From positions 1-64,000 of IMG/VR virus record IMGVR_UViG_3300017598_000263: DNA of 64,000 nt; one strand, given 5' to 3'. The position numbers and the translations under genes were made by a program. This stretch comes from a virus. The notes beneath the pieces were generated by a model. The model saw nothing but the letters and a program-made list of their open reading frames with translations, searched no databases and was not told where the DNA came from. How positions within the stretch are numbered: position 1 is the first letter of the stretch; every line of letters begins with the position of its first letter. This document shows, in pieces, positions 19,537 to 27,760 of this stretch.

Positions 19537-19719
19537 TTAATCTCGATATTCTTTGTCTTTGAATAGTTCATCATAATTGAAGAAGAGGTAGGCAATAAAG
19601 CCTACCCCTCCTAGTACAACTAAAAGAAGTAATACATAGGCAAAGTAGAAAGAAGCAATCAACATACCACCAGCTAGTATAGCGGTAATAATTGATTTAG
19701 AGACAGCTTCTACTGCCAT
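19537..19719 (-). CDS. Small membrane protein
   Basis: 60 residues with two adjoining hydrophobic segments (SIITAILAGGMLIASFYFAY and LLLVVLGGVGFIAYLFF) and a charged C-terminus (DELFKDKEYRD). It is the last gene of the leftward middle block, just after the SSB-like gene. It could be a holin-like or envelope-modifying protein, but nothing in it is diagnostic. Confidence 0.55.
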   Translation of the reverse strand: MAVEAVSKSIITAILAGGMLIASFYFAYVLLLLVVLGGVGFIAYLFFNYDELFKDKEYRD

Positions 19720-19721
19720 TG

Positions 19722-20417
19722 TTACTCTGCTTCTTTATTCTTACCGAAACGCTTTTTACCGAAAGCTGGAGCTTTCTTACCACTATCACCACCATCTGTT
19801 GGTGTATCACCAGCAGTACCTTCAGGACGACCAGCAGCAATCCAGGCAGCGATTTGTTCAGGTGTAACACCATTTTTATACGTAATGTTATTTACATACT
19901 TTTGATCACCTTCGTAGCCTTTACCAACATCAGACTCATTAACAATTTCTTCAGCAGTAGCTTTATCTTCTGCACGATAGAAACCTTTAATAATTTTCTT
20001 TTCTTTGATATCACCATTGAAAGCGTCATATTCCATTTGAATACGTATTAATACGTCAATGTCAGCCAGGTCTTCAAGAACTGCACAATCCTTCATCTTT
20101 TCTTTCTTACCAATAGGTAATTCAGTATCGATAGGATCAGCTACATCGTCAACACCTGCAATAATCATTAACTGATTAAAGATTTTTGCACCAATTTTAT
20201 TAGGTGAATCATCGTTATTAGTAACACGAAGATTTCCATAAACTATTTGATTCTGACCATTGTGTTCAACGAACATATCTACTGAAGTAGAACCACCGTT
20301 AGATACACTAACAACAGGAGCGATAATATTTACTGGATAAATACCTGAACCGTTGATGTAGTTTCCACCTGATTGTTTAACGTCTTCAGCTTTCTTACTT
20401 GCTTTTGCGAATGCCAT
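19722..20417 (-). CDS. Single-stranded DNA-binding protein (putative)
   Basis: 231 residues. The N-terminal ~150 residues look like an OB-type core with YINGSGIYPVNIIAPVVSVS, then FVEHNGQNQIVYGNLRV and LPIGKKEKMKDCAVLED. A basic flexible tail (KKAPAFGKKRFGKNKEAE) with an acidic end follows, typical of phage SSBs. I recognise the family style from N4-like and Vibrio phage SSB annotations. In N4 the SSB works in replication and activates host polymerase at late promoters. It has the longest structured leader of the middle block and lies downstream of the Sak4-like gene. Confidence 0.6.
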   Translation of the reverse strand: MAFAKASKKAEDVKQSGGNYINGSGIYPVNIIAPVVSVSNGGSTSVDMFVEHNGQNQIVYGNLRVTNNDDSPNKIGAKIFNQLMIIAGVDDVADPIDTELPIGKKEKMKDCAVLEDLADIDVLIRIQMEYDAFNGDIKEKKIIKGFYRAEDKATAEEIVNESDVGKGYEGDQKYVNNITYKNGVTPEQIAAWIAAGRPEGTAGDTPTDGGDSGKKAPAFGKKRFGKNKEAE

Positions 20418-20606
20418 GTTTTTTACCTCACAGAGATTATTAGGGTTGGCACCCTATGGTTTAAAACGTAATAGCCAAATTACTATTACGAACATTAGAT
20501 AGCTTACTCAATGGCAAGTAGACATTTTGTGTCGCTTTTCCTGATGAGTGAAGCTGGAATTAAGTACTAGTCTGTTCCTAGCAGTCAGGGTCTGTAATCG
20601 GAGAAA
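20418..20606 (-). other. Structured leader of the SSB-like gene
   Basis: A 189-nt non-coding stretch. On the minus strand it can fold a nested stem (CCTGA/TCAGG enclosing GCT-A-GGAA/TTCCAGC), then GACA/TGTC, TAATAG/CTATTA and AGGGT/ACCCT hairpins before the start codon. No convincing sigma70 promoter is visible. A promoter for a phage polymerase or a regulatory leader is plausible. Confidence 0.35.
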
Positions 20607-21269
20607 TTATAAAGACCATTTTTCAGCTTTACTTTGTTTTTCCATTAAATGTTCAATATGCTCTTGTAGATTAAATTCTTCAACAGGCATACTGTCTGGA
20701 AGATCTGCAGTAGTTGTTCTAGAAACCATTTTAGAATTGCGGAAATGAACAATACGCTTTTTACTTTTCAATTCAACAAATATTGCTTCATCAACTTCAG
20801 ATAACATACCGCCTTTCTTACCGTAGCTTCCACCTGCATTAACCAGGGAGTAACCAGCTACATCTTCATTATAGATAGCATGAGATACTAAAACGATATT
20901 AAAGTTAGGAGCCATATCACGTTCAATGAAATCTACTACTTTTTTAATTTCAGTATTAACTTTACCATAAGGAAATGACTTAACCTGTTCCAGTGTATAA
21001 CCTTCTATATCAAGTAATACTTTAGAGATAGAATCTATAGCAATGGTCTTAGGTAATTTATCAAATTTTTCTTCATAAGCTTCAACTTTTTCAACAATTA
21101 TATTTGTGAATTGATCAGCTGAAGTAAAGTCAGGTACGTTTACATGAGGTTGTTCAAATGGATATTGTTTACCATCTCTGGCAATGACTAAAGTATCAGT
21201 CAATGTTTGTAGTAATGTTGTCTTACCAATATTAGGTAAGCTACTTAATAGTAGTTTTACATTGCTCAT
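20607..21269 (-). CDS. Sak4-like RecA-fold ATPase
   Basis: 220 residues. P-loop SSLPNIGKTTLL (K16, T17), Walker B TIAIDSIS (D79) and a compact RecA core without N- or C-terminal additions match the phage Sak4 / AAA_24 single-strand-annealing ATPases that assist recombination and replication. The Walker A lacks the usual first Gly. Its neighbours, SSB-like protein and PD-(D/E)XK nuclease, make a plausible recombination set (inference). Confidence 0.75.
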   Translation of the reverse strand: MSNVKLLLSSLPNIGKTTLLQTLTDTLVIARDGKQYPFEQPHVNVPDFTSADQFTNIIVEKVEAYEEKFDKLPKTIAIDSISKVLLDIEGYTLEQVKSFPYGKVNTEIKKVVDFIERDMAPNFNIVLVSHAIYNEDVAGYSLVNAGGSYGKKGGMLSEVDEAIFVELKSKKRIVHFRNSKMVSRTTTADLPDSMPVEEFNLQEHIEHLMEKQSKAEKWSL

Positions 21270-21285
21270 TTTTTATTCCTCTTAT

Positions 21286-21489
21286 TTATGTATTAGCAAC
21301 ATTAGATATTAATGTAGCAACTGTATCGCAATCTGTTGTAGTAATAATTACTTCACCATCAGTTAACTTAATAACTGTAGAACCTAAATCTGGTTCAAAA
21401 GTTTGAATACTAGCTACATTAATAAAAATACAAATATTACGTTCATTTTCACTAAGGTCTACTTTAATAAAACTTACAGGTTTTGACAT
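21286..21489 (-). CDS. Small hypothetical protein
   Basis: 67 residues, beta-rich (SFIKVDLSENERNICIFINV) and ending VATLISNVANT. A ribosome site (gaggaacaaaaa) precedes the ATG. It shows no membrane segment and no Cys pair. It is encoded between the Sak4-like gene and a small membrane protein gene. Unknown function. Confidence 0.55.
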   Translation of the reverse strand: MSKPVSFIKVDLSENERNICIFINVASIQTFEPDLGSTVIKLTDGEVIITTTDCDTVATLISNVANT

Positions 21490-21499
21490 TTTTTGTTCC

Positions 21500-21733
21500 T
21501 CAAATAGGTTGAATGATAATTCTTGAAATGTATAAGAATATACTTATAAAAATTCCAGCGGTAAGAGCAGTAACCATTCCTTGGAAAGTTCCAAAGAAAA
21601 GAAAAGTAAGACCTGCTGAAATAATAATGTCTGCTTGCCAATGATATTTGGCAAAGAACTCAAGATTTATCTTAAACATTATTATACCAAATGCTAGTGC
21701 TGTTAAAAAGCCAATTCCTAAAGTTTCAAGCAT
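21500..21733 (-). CDS. Small membrane protein with about three helices
   Basis: 77 residues. Hydrophobic segments lie near 5-22 (LGIGFLTALAFGIIMF), 35-55 and 55-75, separated by short polar turns (FAKYHWQADI). The gene follows the 59-residue gene at 21735 at once, with GGAG of that gene's end serving as ribosome site. Unknown role; it may affect the host membrane. Confidence 0.55.
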   Translation of the reverse strand: MLETLGIGFLTALAFGIIMFKINLEFFAKYHWQADIIISAGLTFLFFGTFQGMVTALTAGIFISIFLYISRIIIQPI

Positions 21734-21734
21734 A

Positions 21735-21914
21735 TTATGCTCCAGATTTATCAGTTAAATCTACTGGTTTTACTTGACGAGTAGCTTGTTCAGTTACTTC
21801 AAAAAATCCTGCTTCTGAATTAGGATCTCGTTGAATTTTCATAGCTTCTATTGCAGCTTCTTCATGTGAATCAGCTTCAATATCTATAGTCCAACTTACA
21901 AGGTAACTTGTCAT
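21735..21914 (-). CDS. Small acidic protein (59 residues)
   Basis: Reading the gap gives an ATG at 21914 with GGAG six bases upstream and a stop at 21735. The product begins MTSYLVSWTIDIEADSHEEA and continues with AIEAMKIQRDPNSEAGFFEV, a beta-alpha-beta pattern commonly seen in small phage proteins of unknown function. Start and stop fit tightly between its neighbours, which supports it as a real gene. Confidence 0.75.
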   Translation of the reverse strand: MTSYLVSWTIDIEADSHEEAAIEAMKIQRDPNSEAGFFEVTEQATRQVKPVDLTDKSGA

Positions 21915-21915
21915 A

Positions 21916-22713
21916 TCATTCTCCAGTTCTTAAACGAGGATCATGCCAAATTATATGAGTTAATTCAGGATGCTTCTTAGTAGCTTTTAAACTATCTACA
22001 CACAGTTCTAATAAGCCTTCAATAAAATCAAAGTCTTCATCCGTAACAGTTTCAGTAAGTATAGTAACTTCCGGTGGATATGACTTTAAAGGTTTACCAG
22101 TTTTTTCACTAATACCGCCATCAATATGACGATTAACATAAGCCAATCGAATACGAGTTGGATTGTATCCTTTAGATTTAAGAATATAACCATACACCAA
22201 TAGCTGATACTTATAGTAAATAGGAATTGATTTAGGTTTAGTTTTAGAATTATATGTTTTGTAATCAACAATCATACAATCAGACTTAATACCTTCTATA
22301 CGATCCAGTGTACCACCAGCGTAATAATCATCTACTAGTTCAACTACATGTTGAGTTTCAGCTTCAAGCATTTCATGCTCTAAAACATAGTAGTTAACTA
22401 AACATTCAGCCATTAAAGGATACTGATGACGAACTACATCAGGATCATAATCATCATGAATATCTAATGAATCAATATATTCTTCAATAATTTTCTTATT
22501 TACTTCCTGTTCTTTAGAAACCATCTCTGCACAGTAATGCACAATAGTCCCAATCACAGTAGATGTATTATGTGTGAAAGGATCTTCCTTTAACACTTCA
22601 GAACGGTACCAAGAATGCGGAGTTTGAATAAATTTAGAAAAAGCACTAGGACTTATTTTAAATACTGCATTATCAGGCACAGTAGCTGGTACATAAACTA
22701 ATGGATTAGTCAT
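21916..22713 (-). CDS. PD-(D/E)XK exonuclease, Cas4/RecB-like
   Basis: 265 residues with the motif order of the Cas4/RecB nuclease family: GTIVHY (H59), GGTLDRIEG (D137), CMIVDYKTY (D150, K152) and YKYQLLVYGYIL (Q170, Y174). I see no Fe-S cysteine cluster, so it is the simpler phage exonuclease type. It probably degrades or processes DNA ends beside the Sak4-like ATPase and DNA polymerase. The C-terminal tail reads IIWHDPRLRTGE, resembling the end of the gene upstream. Confidence 0.8.
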   Translation of the reverse strand: MTNPLVYVPATVPDNAVFKISPSAFSKFIQTPHSWYRSEVLKEDPFTHNTSTVIGTIVHYCAEMVSKEQEVNKKIIEEYIDSLDIHDDYDPDVVRHQYPLMAECLVNYYVLEHEMLEAETQHVVELVDDYYAGGTLDRIEGIKSDCMIVDYKTYNSKTKPKSIPIYYKYQLLVYGYILKSKGYNPTRIRLAYVNRHIDGGISEKTGKPLKSYPPEVTILTETVTDEDFDFIEGLLELCVDSLKATKKHPELTHIIWHDPRLRTGE

Positions 22714-22988
22714 TTCGTTTTATATCCTTTATCAGTATGAACTCTCGGATCATGAAAAATTTGATTCATTTCTTTAGGAGTTACGTTTTTACGAAACATT
22801 TGCGTATTACCTTGTTTAGGATGATCCATACAAGTAGCAACTGTCATTTTTGTAATGTAAATATTAATACGATTATCTTTACGTTCACCATTAGGCTTAG
22901 TAAAACTAGCCATACCAATATTTTCTTGGAAAGTTAAAAATTTCCAATCATGTTTTTCAGCTAATTCTTTTATTTCATCAATATCCAT
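22710..22988 (-). CDS. Conserved-style small phage protein, unknown
   Basis: 92 residues. The pattern IKELAEKHDWKFLTFQENIG, then RINIYITKMTVATCMDHPKQ and FRKNVTPKEMNQIFHDPRVH, is one I associate with a small family of uncharacterised phage proteins. It overlaps the nuclease gene by four bases (ATGA), so the two are translationally coupled. No catalytic motif was identified. Confidence 0.65.
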   Translation of the reverse strand: MDIDEIKELAEKHDWKFLTFQENIGMASFTKPNGERKDNRINIYITKMTVATCMDHPKQGNTQMFRKNVTPKEMNQIFHDPRVHTDKGYKTK

Positions 22989-23248
22989 TAAAAACTCCTT
23001 AACAAATTTTTTACATAACGAGTATCAACGGATATATCGTATTTTTCTTTAAACTGTTCAGCATGATCACGCAATACACCAGCTACACCAGTTGCTTTAG
23101 TAGTTTTAATGATATGCCAACCGTTAGGACTCCGAGTGTTAACTTGATAAGTCATTTGACCATTAATTATTCTATCTTCAACAACAGTTTGTACGCCAAT
23201 AGGAAAACGTTGGTCATAAGGTACTTCAGGATCACTTGTAGTAGTCAT
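22988..23248 (-). CDS. Small hypothetical protein
   Basis: 86 residues, start ATG overlapping the DNA polymerase stop by four bases (ATGA). It contains GVQTVVEDRIINGQMTYQVN followed by a basic helical C-terminus (EKYDISVDTRYVKNLLRSF). The coupling to polymerase expression suggests a replication-linked role, but no family is recognised. Confidence 0.6.
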   Translation of the reverse strand: MTTTSDPEVPYDQRFPIGVQTVVEDRIINGQMTYQVNTRSPNGWHIIKTTKATGVAGVLRDHAEQFKEKYDISVDTRYVKNLLRSF

Positions 23249-25041
23249 AATGTCTCCAGAATAGCCTGTATCTCATCAGTTGAAGCGTTATTTTTAACTT
23301 TATGCAGATCTGCCCAATTAAGACCAATCTCGCCTTCAGCTGTATTGTGAATAGTCTCAGACTCAAGGTATTGCACACACATAAGCTCAATCAGATTATC
23401 ATTTACCCACTTAATTATTTCAGAATCTCTATAACACAAGGTATAAATACTATCGTAAATAGTGGAATTAACTTTAACCACATCTTGAAGATTTTCTTCA
23501 CGAATACGATAGTTAAATTCATTAATAGCAATAAGAGTTAAAATGCTCCAAAATTGGACAGTTGCATTATTTAGAGTACGTATCTGCTGACCAGCATTCC
23601 CACAATACAACCTGCAACCCAACCCAAGATGAATATAACCATTACGGTTTGCCGTTGGAAGAACGTACTTCTCCCGATACTCCGTAATACCTGGGTAAAG
23701 TACATTATGATAGTTATCAAAAACTTCTTGAGTAATAACACCACCTTTGTCTGCATCAGGATACCCTCCATAAGCTAGTTTAAATGTTGGACCTTTGGAT
23801 TTCTGACGTAAATCACCTAGTACAGCGTGTTTGTCGTCCACCAGACGCTTAAATTCCTTAACGTATGACACATTATCCGTATTATCACCCATAACGACTC
23901 TAATCAGCTCAGGATAGTAGCCACAGGCATTTAATGAGTGTCCATCCAACCCTTTAAGGAAGATATTACATTTGTTCTCATCACCAGATAGATTAGCAAT
24001 TACCCGGTCTTCTAGAGCACCCAGGTCAGCTGTATAAACAATATGGTTATCAGGAGCCACAAAACACTTTTTAAGTGGTTTAGCGTACACAGATTTAGTA
24101 CTAGGGGCATTCAGTAGATTAGGACTATTTGACGTATTTCTAAAACTCTTAGCACCAAATAGCTTAATGTTTCCATGTAATACACCATCTATTGTGAATT
24201 TATCAAAAGCTTTAAGGAAATTGGTTTTAATAATGCTACTTGAAGAATAATCAATAAATGCATTAAGGGCATTTAACAAATCACCTTCAGGAGTTTGTCT
24301 TTGTACAATTTCTAGTTGATCTCTTCCCCAAGAAGCTTCTCCAGTATCTTTACTATGAGCTAATGGTTCAATTTCCTGCATTTCAAAAAATTCTTTCATC
24401 TGTTTATTACTGCCTGGATTAAATGCATCCAGAACTACAGGTATTTCAGCTTTCTCATATCTAGGACGATTCCATAGATCTAGCTTATATTCAGCTAAAG
24501 CAACCATGGCATCTTTTACATACTTATTGTCTTTTAATATTCTCTTATTGCATAATGCATCAAGAAAAGAATCTTTAAGAAAAATATTATAAGTTTTTAA
24601 ACTTTTCAAAGTCCATTTATCAGAAATATCTTCTGTTTTTCGAATAACCTTTAAATAGGTATTAACTACCCAAGTACGATGTAAAACATCTTTATCGTTA
24701 AAGTCTTTTAAATAGTATTCAATTGTTCGTACAGATTGTGTACATTTTTCAGCATAAGCTTTTTGAGCATACGGTAAACGTTTAAGTTGAAATGCTTTAA
24801 TAGTTGGATTAGATTCTAATCGTTCAGAAACACTAGCCAATACTTTTTCAACAGTAATTCGTAAGTCTTCAACAGCTTTTTGATCAATACATAAACCAGT
24901 ATCCATCATCTGAATCATGTCAGGAATAAAGTGTTTAGCAAAATTATTATAGAAAAAATCAGGTTCATCTACACTAGGATCAAAATCCTTTGGCATAGGC
25001 ATTGGAAGACGATTCCAAGGGCGTATAAATTCATTACTCAC
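23245..25041 (-). CDS. Family A DNA polymerase, polymerase domain only
   Basis: 598 residues from a GTG at 25041 that has CGGAG eight bases upstream. The longer frame to 25131 runs into the preceding HNH gene and has no ribosome site. Motif A is [11 protein letters not shown] (D339), motif [16 protein letters not shown] (R412, K416, F420, Y424) and motif [12 protein letters not shown] (D530), with Tyr-Asp-Ser in place of the usual His-Asp-Glu. No 3'-5' exonuclease motifs are present; these are in the separate gene at 26326-26982. Phe at the position of E. coli Pol I Phe762 predicts discrimination against dideoxynucleotides. Confidence 0.9.
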   Translation of the reverse strand: MSNEFIRPWNRLPMPMPKDFDPSVDEPDFFYNNFAKHFIPDMIQMMDTGLCIDQKAVEDLRITVEKVLASVSERLESNPTIKAFQLKRLPYAQKAYAEKCTQSVRTIEYYLKDFNDKDVLHRTWVVNTYLKVIRKTEDISDKWTLKSLKTYNIFLKDSFLDALCNKRILKDNKYVKDAMVALAEYKLDLWNRPRYEKAEIPVVLDAFNPGSNKQMKEFFEMQEIEPLAHSKDTGEASWGRDQLEIVQRQTPEGDLLNALNAFIDYSSSSIIKTNFLKAFDKFTIDGVLHGNIKLFGAKSFRNTSNSPNLLNAPSTKSVYAKPLKKCFVAPDNHIVYTADLGALEDRVIANLSGDENKCNIFLKGLDGHSLNACGYYPELIRVVMGDNTDNVSYVKEFKRLVDDKHAVLGDLRQKSKGPTFKLAYGGYPDADKGGVITQEVFDNYHNVLYPGITEYREKYVLPTANRNGYIHLGLGCRLYCGNAGQQIRTLNNATVQFWSILTLIAINEFNYRIREENLQDVVKVNSTIYDSIYTLCYRDSEIIKWVNDNLIELMCVQYLESETIHNTAEGEIGLNWADLHKVKNNASTDEIQAILETL

Positions 25042-25573
25042 TTTTAAATCTCCGGTTGTTTGCCTGTTCTTTCCAAGTAGCCCATCTGCAATTATCTGGT
25101 GAGTACCCTTTATCATTATTGATACGATCAATTGTTAAATGTTCTTCATAACCATTAGCTAAAGCCCATTGATAAAATTTTTCTGAATCATGTCTCCATT
25201 CATCACAAACTGTAATACCACGATCTTTATAAATACTTGCTTTATATTCTTCACAATTTTCATTGTGACAACGATTTTTCATTGAAGCTAATGTACGTTT
25301 TAGTCTAGGATACTTAAACCCTGTATTTCTTCGTCTTATACCTTCTATTTCATGCGAACAAGGTTTACAACTATTTATGCTTTTTAAATGCCTAACAGGA
25401 GTTTGAAAATTTTGTTCACATACAGGACATTTAACTGATACATATCGTCTTTTACTTTTTCCATTAGGTTCTAGCATTCCTAAATCTTCAATTATTTGTA
25501 ATTGAAAATCATCTTGATTAAGTGGTTTAAATTTTTTATTAAAAAGTAAATTATGAGAAATTTTAATTGTCAT
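25034..25573 (-). CDS. HNH endonuclease, homing type, inside the DNA polymerase locus
   Basis: 179 residues. A zinc-ribbon (VKCPVC and SCKPC) precedes a classical HNH core: [31 protein letters not shown]. The gene overlaps the start of the polymerase gene by eight bases and supplies its Shine-Dalgarno sequence. It starts with AAGGA upstream of the ATG at 25573. Phage homing nucleases of this kind often sit at conserved sites of DNA polymerase genes. It probably inserted between the two polymerase parts. Confidence 0.85.
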   Translation of the reverse strand: MTIKISHNLLFNKKFKPLNQDDFQLQIIEDLGMLEPNGKSKRRYVSVKCPVCEQNFQTPVRHLKSINSCKPCSHEIEGIRRRNTGFKYPRLKRTLASMKNRCHNENCEEYKASIYKDRGITVCDEWRHDSEKFYQWALANGYEEHLTIDRINNDKGYSPDNCRWATWKEQANNRRFKSE

Positions 25574-25656
25574 TACATATCCTTAAATAGTTCATATGGA
25601 CATATATTAACATATTAAATAAACATGTCAAATCTTTCATATGGACGCATAATTAC

Positions 25657-25839
25657 TCACTCTAATTTAAACTCTTCATTTTTGTTGTGCAAAGTATCAA
25701 CAGAGCACCCAATAGTTTTCTTAATATTGTTTAACTGTTTATCAGTGATAACAGCATTATCAATATTCCGTTGTAAAGTTTCTAATTCTAATAGAATTGT
25801 TACAACTCTTTTTTCAACTCTTTCTAGAGGACCTCTCAT
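25657..25839 (-). CDS. Small coiled-coil protein between polymerase parts
   Basis: 60 residues, helical and charged (ERVEKRVVTILLELETLQRN). A perfect AGGAGG lies four bases before the ATG, the strongest ribosome site nearby. It lies between the exonuclease and polymerase genes. A short 83-nt gap with two copies of TTCATATGGAC separates it from the HNH gene. Confidence 0.6.
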   Translation of the reverse strand: MRGPLERVEKRVVTILLELETLQRNIDNAVITDKQLNNIKKTIGCSVDTLHNKNEEFKLE

Positions 25840-25848
25840 AGAACCTCC

Positions 25849-26139
25849 TCACTTATCCCTTCCATCAGGTTCACCATAAAAGCTAATAAGTGCATCGTTT
25901 AATGTAGGATAAACACATGCAGATGGTTGTCTATCAAATGATCCACCAAAAGTATAAGGCCATGCAATATGTCCTTCCCATCTAATGGTAGGAAAGCTAA
26001 GTGGAGAAAGAGATATAGTTAAATGTTTATCTTCTAAACTTCGTAAACAAATGTGATAACTTTTAGCACAAGTTACTACCCATTCACCTATAATACCGTC
26101 AAAAATATCACCAACAGATAAACTAGTTGTATCAATCAT
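25849..26139 (-). CDS. Hypothetical protein between polymerase parts
   Basis: 96 residues, beta-rich with several Trp (IRWEGHIAWPYTFGGSFD) and two Cys. GGAGA precedes the ATG. The start overlaps the upstream gene. No family recognised. It is one of three small genes inserted between the 3'-5' exonuclease and polymerase genes. Confidence 0.6.
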   Translation of the reverse strand: MIDTTSLSVGDIFDGIIGEWVVTCAKSYHICLRSLEDKHLTISLSPLSFPTIRWEGHIAWPYTFGGSFDRQPSACVYPTLNDALISFYGEPDGRDK

Positions 26140-26323
26140 TTTTGTTCTCCGTTATTGTGTAAAATTGATTATTATATTCACCATAAATATCAATTTGTCT
26201 TAATACTTGCATACGATCATAGTTATCCATAAATCGTCTAAATTGAATATCAGTTTCAATTATCTCTTGATGTTTAGAACCTTTATAAAAAACTTTTAAA
26301 GGAACTTTAAGATTAATATTCAT
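26132..26323 (-). CDS. Small hypothetical protein
   Basis: 63 residues (NINLKVPLKVFYKGSKHQEI and on), basic N-terminal half and aromatic C-terminal half. It starts two bases after the exonuclease gene ends and overlaps the next gene by eight bases, so it is co-translated. Unknown function. Confidence 0.55.
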   Translation of the reverse strand: MNINLKVPLKVFYKGSKHQEIIETDIQFRRFMDNYDRMQVLRQIDIYGEYNNQFYTITENKND

Positions 26324-26325
26324 TA

Positions 26326-26982
26326 TTACTCTACTCCCATATAACCTTTAATGTCATACCAAAGTTTAAATGTTGCAGCTCCATCAATACCTGCATATTG
26401 CAAGAATTTAGGATCTTTTAAATTATCAGGTTCATATTCATCTACCAGAACCCACATAGGATCATAGTAAGATCCCATTAAATCTTTCAAACCAACTTTA
26501 GATTTCCATACATCAGCATTATTAGTTAAACACTTAGCTAATAGCTGTGTATCTTCATAGTTAATTGGAAGTGTTCCAACACGGTTATACATAATTTTTA
26601 AATCAAATAATGTATTATGGATAAGAAGTAAACCTTTATAGTTAGCTACCCATTTCCATATCATCATTTCTAATACAGGATCATTACAAATAAGTATTAC
26701 ACTCTCATGATCTGATATACCAAATACAAAATGCGTAACATTAACTAATGATGGAAAACTTAATCCACTATTAGCTTCTATTTGTAAAGCAATAGCTTTT
26801 TTATCTACTGGTATATTTTCTTTTTTCAAGTATTCTCTAGCTTCTTTACGTTCAGTTTTAGAATAAACACCAGCAGTTTCAGTATCGAAACTCAATGTAT
26901 AATACGTAGCTAATCTGGCTAATGCTTTACGTATATGCCATTTATTTGCATATACTTTATGGGTAACTTTAATTATAGACAC
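26326..26982 (-). CDS. 3'-5' proofreading exonuclease domain of family A DNA polymerase, separate gene
   Basis: 218 residues from a GTG at 26982 with GAGAGG eight bases upstream. ExoI is LSFDTETAGVY (D33, E35), ExoII LLIHNTLFDLKIMY (N123, D127) and ExoIII QYAGIDGAATF (Y196, D200), so all DEDDy residues are present. The frame ends cleanly before three small genes, an HNH gene and the polymerase-domain gene. In N4 and T7 these domains form one chain. The intact active site suggests a working enzyme that pairs with the polymerase protein (inference). Confidence 0.85.
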   Translation of the reverse strand: MSIIKVTHKVYANKWHIRKALARLATYYTLSFDTETAGVYSKTERKEAREYLKKENIPVDKKAIALQIEANSGLSFPSLVNVTHFVFGISDHESVILICNDPVLEMMIWKWVANYKGLLLIHNTLFDLKIMYNRVGTLPINYEDTQLLAKCLTNNADVWKSKVGLKDLMGSYYDPMWVLVDEYEPDNLKDPKFLQYAGIDGAATFKLWYDIKGYMGVE

Positions 26983-27120
26983 TACTTATGCCTCTCGATT
27001 TCTTGAATATGATATACCTCAGTACAGTAGTACTAACGAGGATACTTAAGAACAAGGCTTCTCACCCATACGAAGGTTTCGGTTTAGATCATGTTCTTAA
27101 CTTTTAAGAGAACACTCTTT
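26983..27120 (-). other. Structured leader upstream of the exonuclease gene
   Basis: A non-coding gap of 138 nt. It holds a perfect 9-bp inverted repeat TTAAGAACA (27046-27054) / TGTTCTTAA (27092-27100) and a separate hairpin AGTAC-AGTA-GTACT (27021-27034). A small stem at 27106-27119 follows the GIY-YIG stop but lacks a T-run on the minus strand. A promoter or processing site for the polymerase operon is plausible. Confidence 0.35.
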
Positions 27121-27519
27121 TTATTCTAATAAGCCATCAAGGGAATTATCATAAAATGTTCCACTAATGTTTTCATTTAAATACAACGGATCAAATATAG
27201 CATCATGATGAAACATTAAAGCAGCTTCTAAATACGTAGCAGCTTTCTTAGTACTACATTGATAAAGAATTTCTTTAACTTTAATGGTTAACCCACTTGT
27301 AGTCTCATGACTACCTTCATATTTCACAAAAGGTAAACGTGTCATTATTCTTCGACAACGTTTCTTGCCTTTCAAAGGGGGCTTCTTGCGTTTAGATGCT
27401 ATACATTTTTTACCAATATATTTTTGTCCATTAGTATATTCAATCATGTAAACAAAATCAGTGCACTTAGATAAAAGATCATCGTGACATAATATTTCTT
27501 TACCTTTGTAAATCCACAT
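27121..27519 (-). CDS. SegE-like GIY-YIG endonuclease
   Basis: 132 residues from the ATG at 27519, chosen because GGA lies eight bases upstream; the longer frame overlaps the preceding gene. FVYMIEYTNGQKYIGKK is the GIY-YIG signature, followed by basic KRKKPPLKGKKRCRR, a conserved-looking KYEGSHETTSG and ATYLEAALMFHH with the metal-binding Glu. Layout matches the T4 SegE-like free-standing endonuclease domain. It probably acts as a homing or DNA-modifying nuclease near the replication genes. Confidence 0.75.
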   Translation of the reverse strand: MWIYKGKEILCHDDLLSKCTDFVYMIEYTNGQKYIGKKCIASKRKKPPLKGKKRCRRIMTRLPFVKYEGSHETTSGLTIKVKEILYQCSTKKAATYLEAALMFHHDAIFDPLYLNENISGTFYDNSLDGLLE

Positions 27520-27520
27520 A

Positions 27521-27760
27521 TTATGCATCCAAAAATGTTGAACTATAAGTATCATCAATAGGAGTAAAAGATAATTCTTCATCAGGAGTAATGCCATAAC
27601 CAGATAGTTGATTAAGAATATCTCTATGATCATACATTACTTGATCAGAAGAACCTTGAAAGTATTCACTAAGATAAACATACTGATTTAATCTAGTATT
27701 TTTAACTATATAAGTACCTTCAAGTTTTACTGTAGCAACAGGATGTTGAAAAGTTGGCAT
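27521..27760 (-). CDS. Small hypothetical protein
   Basis: 79 residues, beginning MPTFQHPVATVKLEGTYIVK. Its ATG overlaps the stop of the primase-like gene as TAATG, with AAGGAG just upstream inside that gene, so it is translationally coupled. It is acidic and soluble with no motif. A replication accessory is possible from context only. Confidence 0.6.
   Translation of the reverse strand: MPTFQHPVATVKLEGTYIVKNTRLNQYVYLSEYFQGSSDQVMYDHRDILNQLSGYGITPDEELSFTPIDDTYSSTFLDA

Noticed and set aside
20530-20570. CTGATGAG string on the plus strand resembling a hammerhead ribozyme core
   Set aside because: The matching GAAA core and stems II and III cannot be formed around it.
25042-25131. N-terminal extension of the DNA polymerase frame
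   Set aside because: It lies wholly inside the HNH gene and lacks a ribosome site; the GTG at 25041 has an ideal one.
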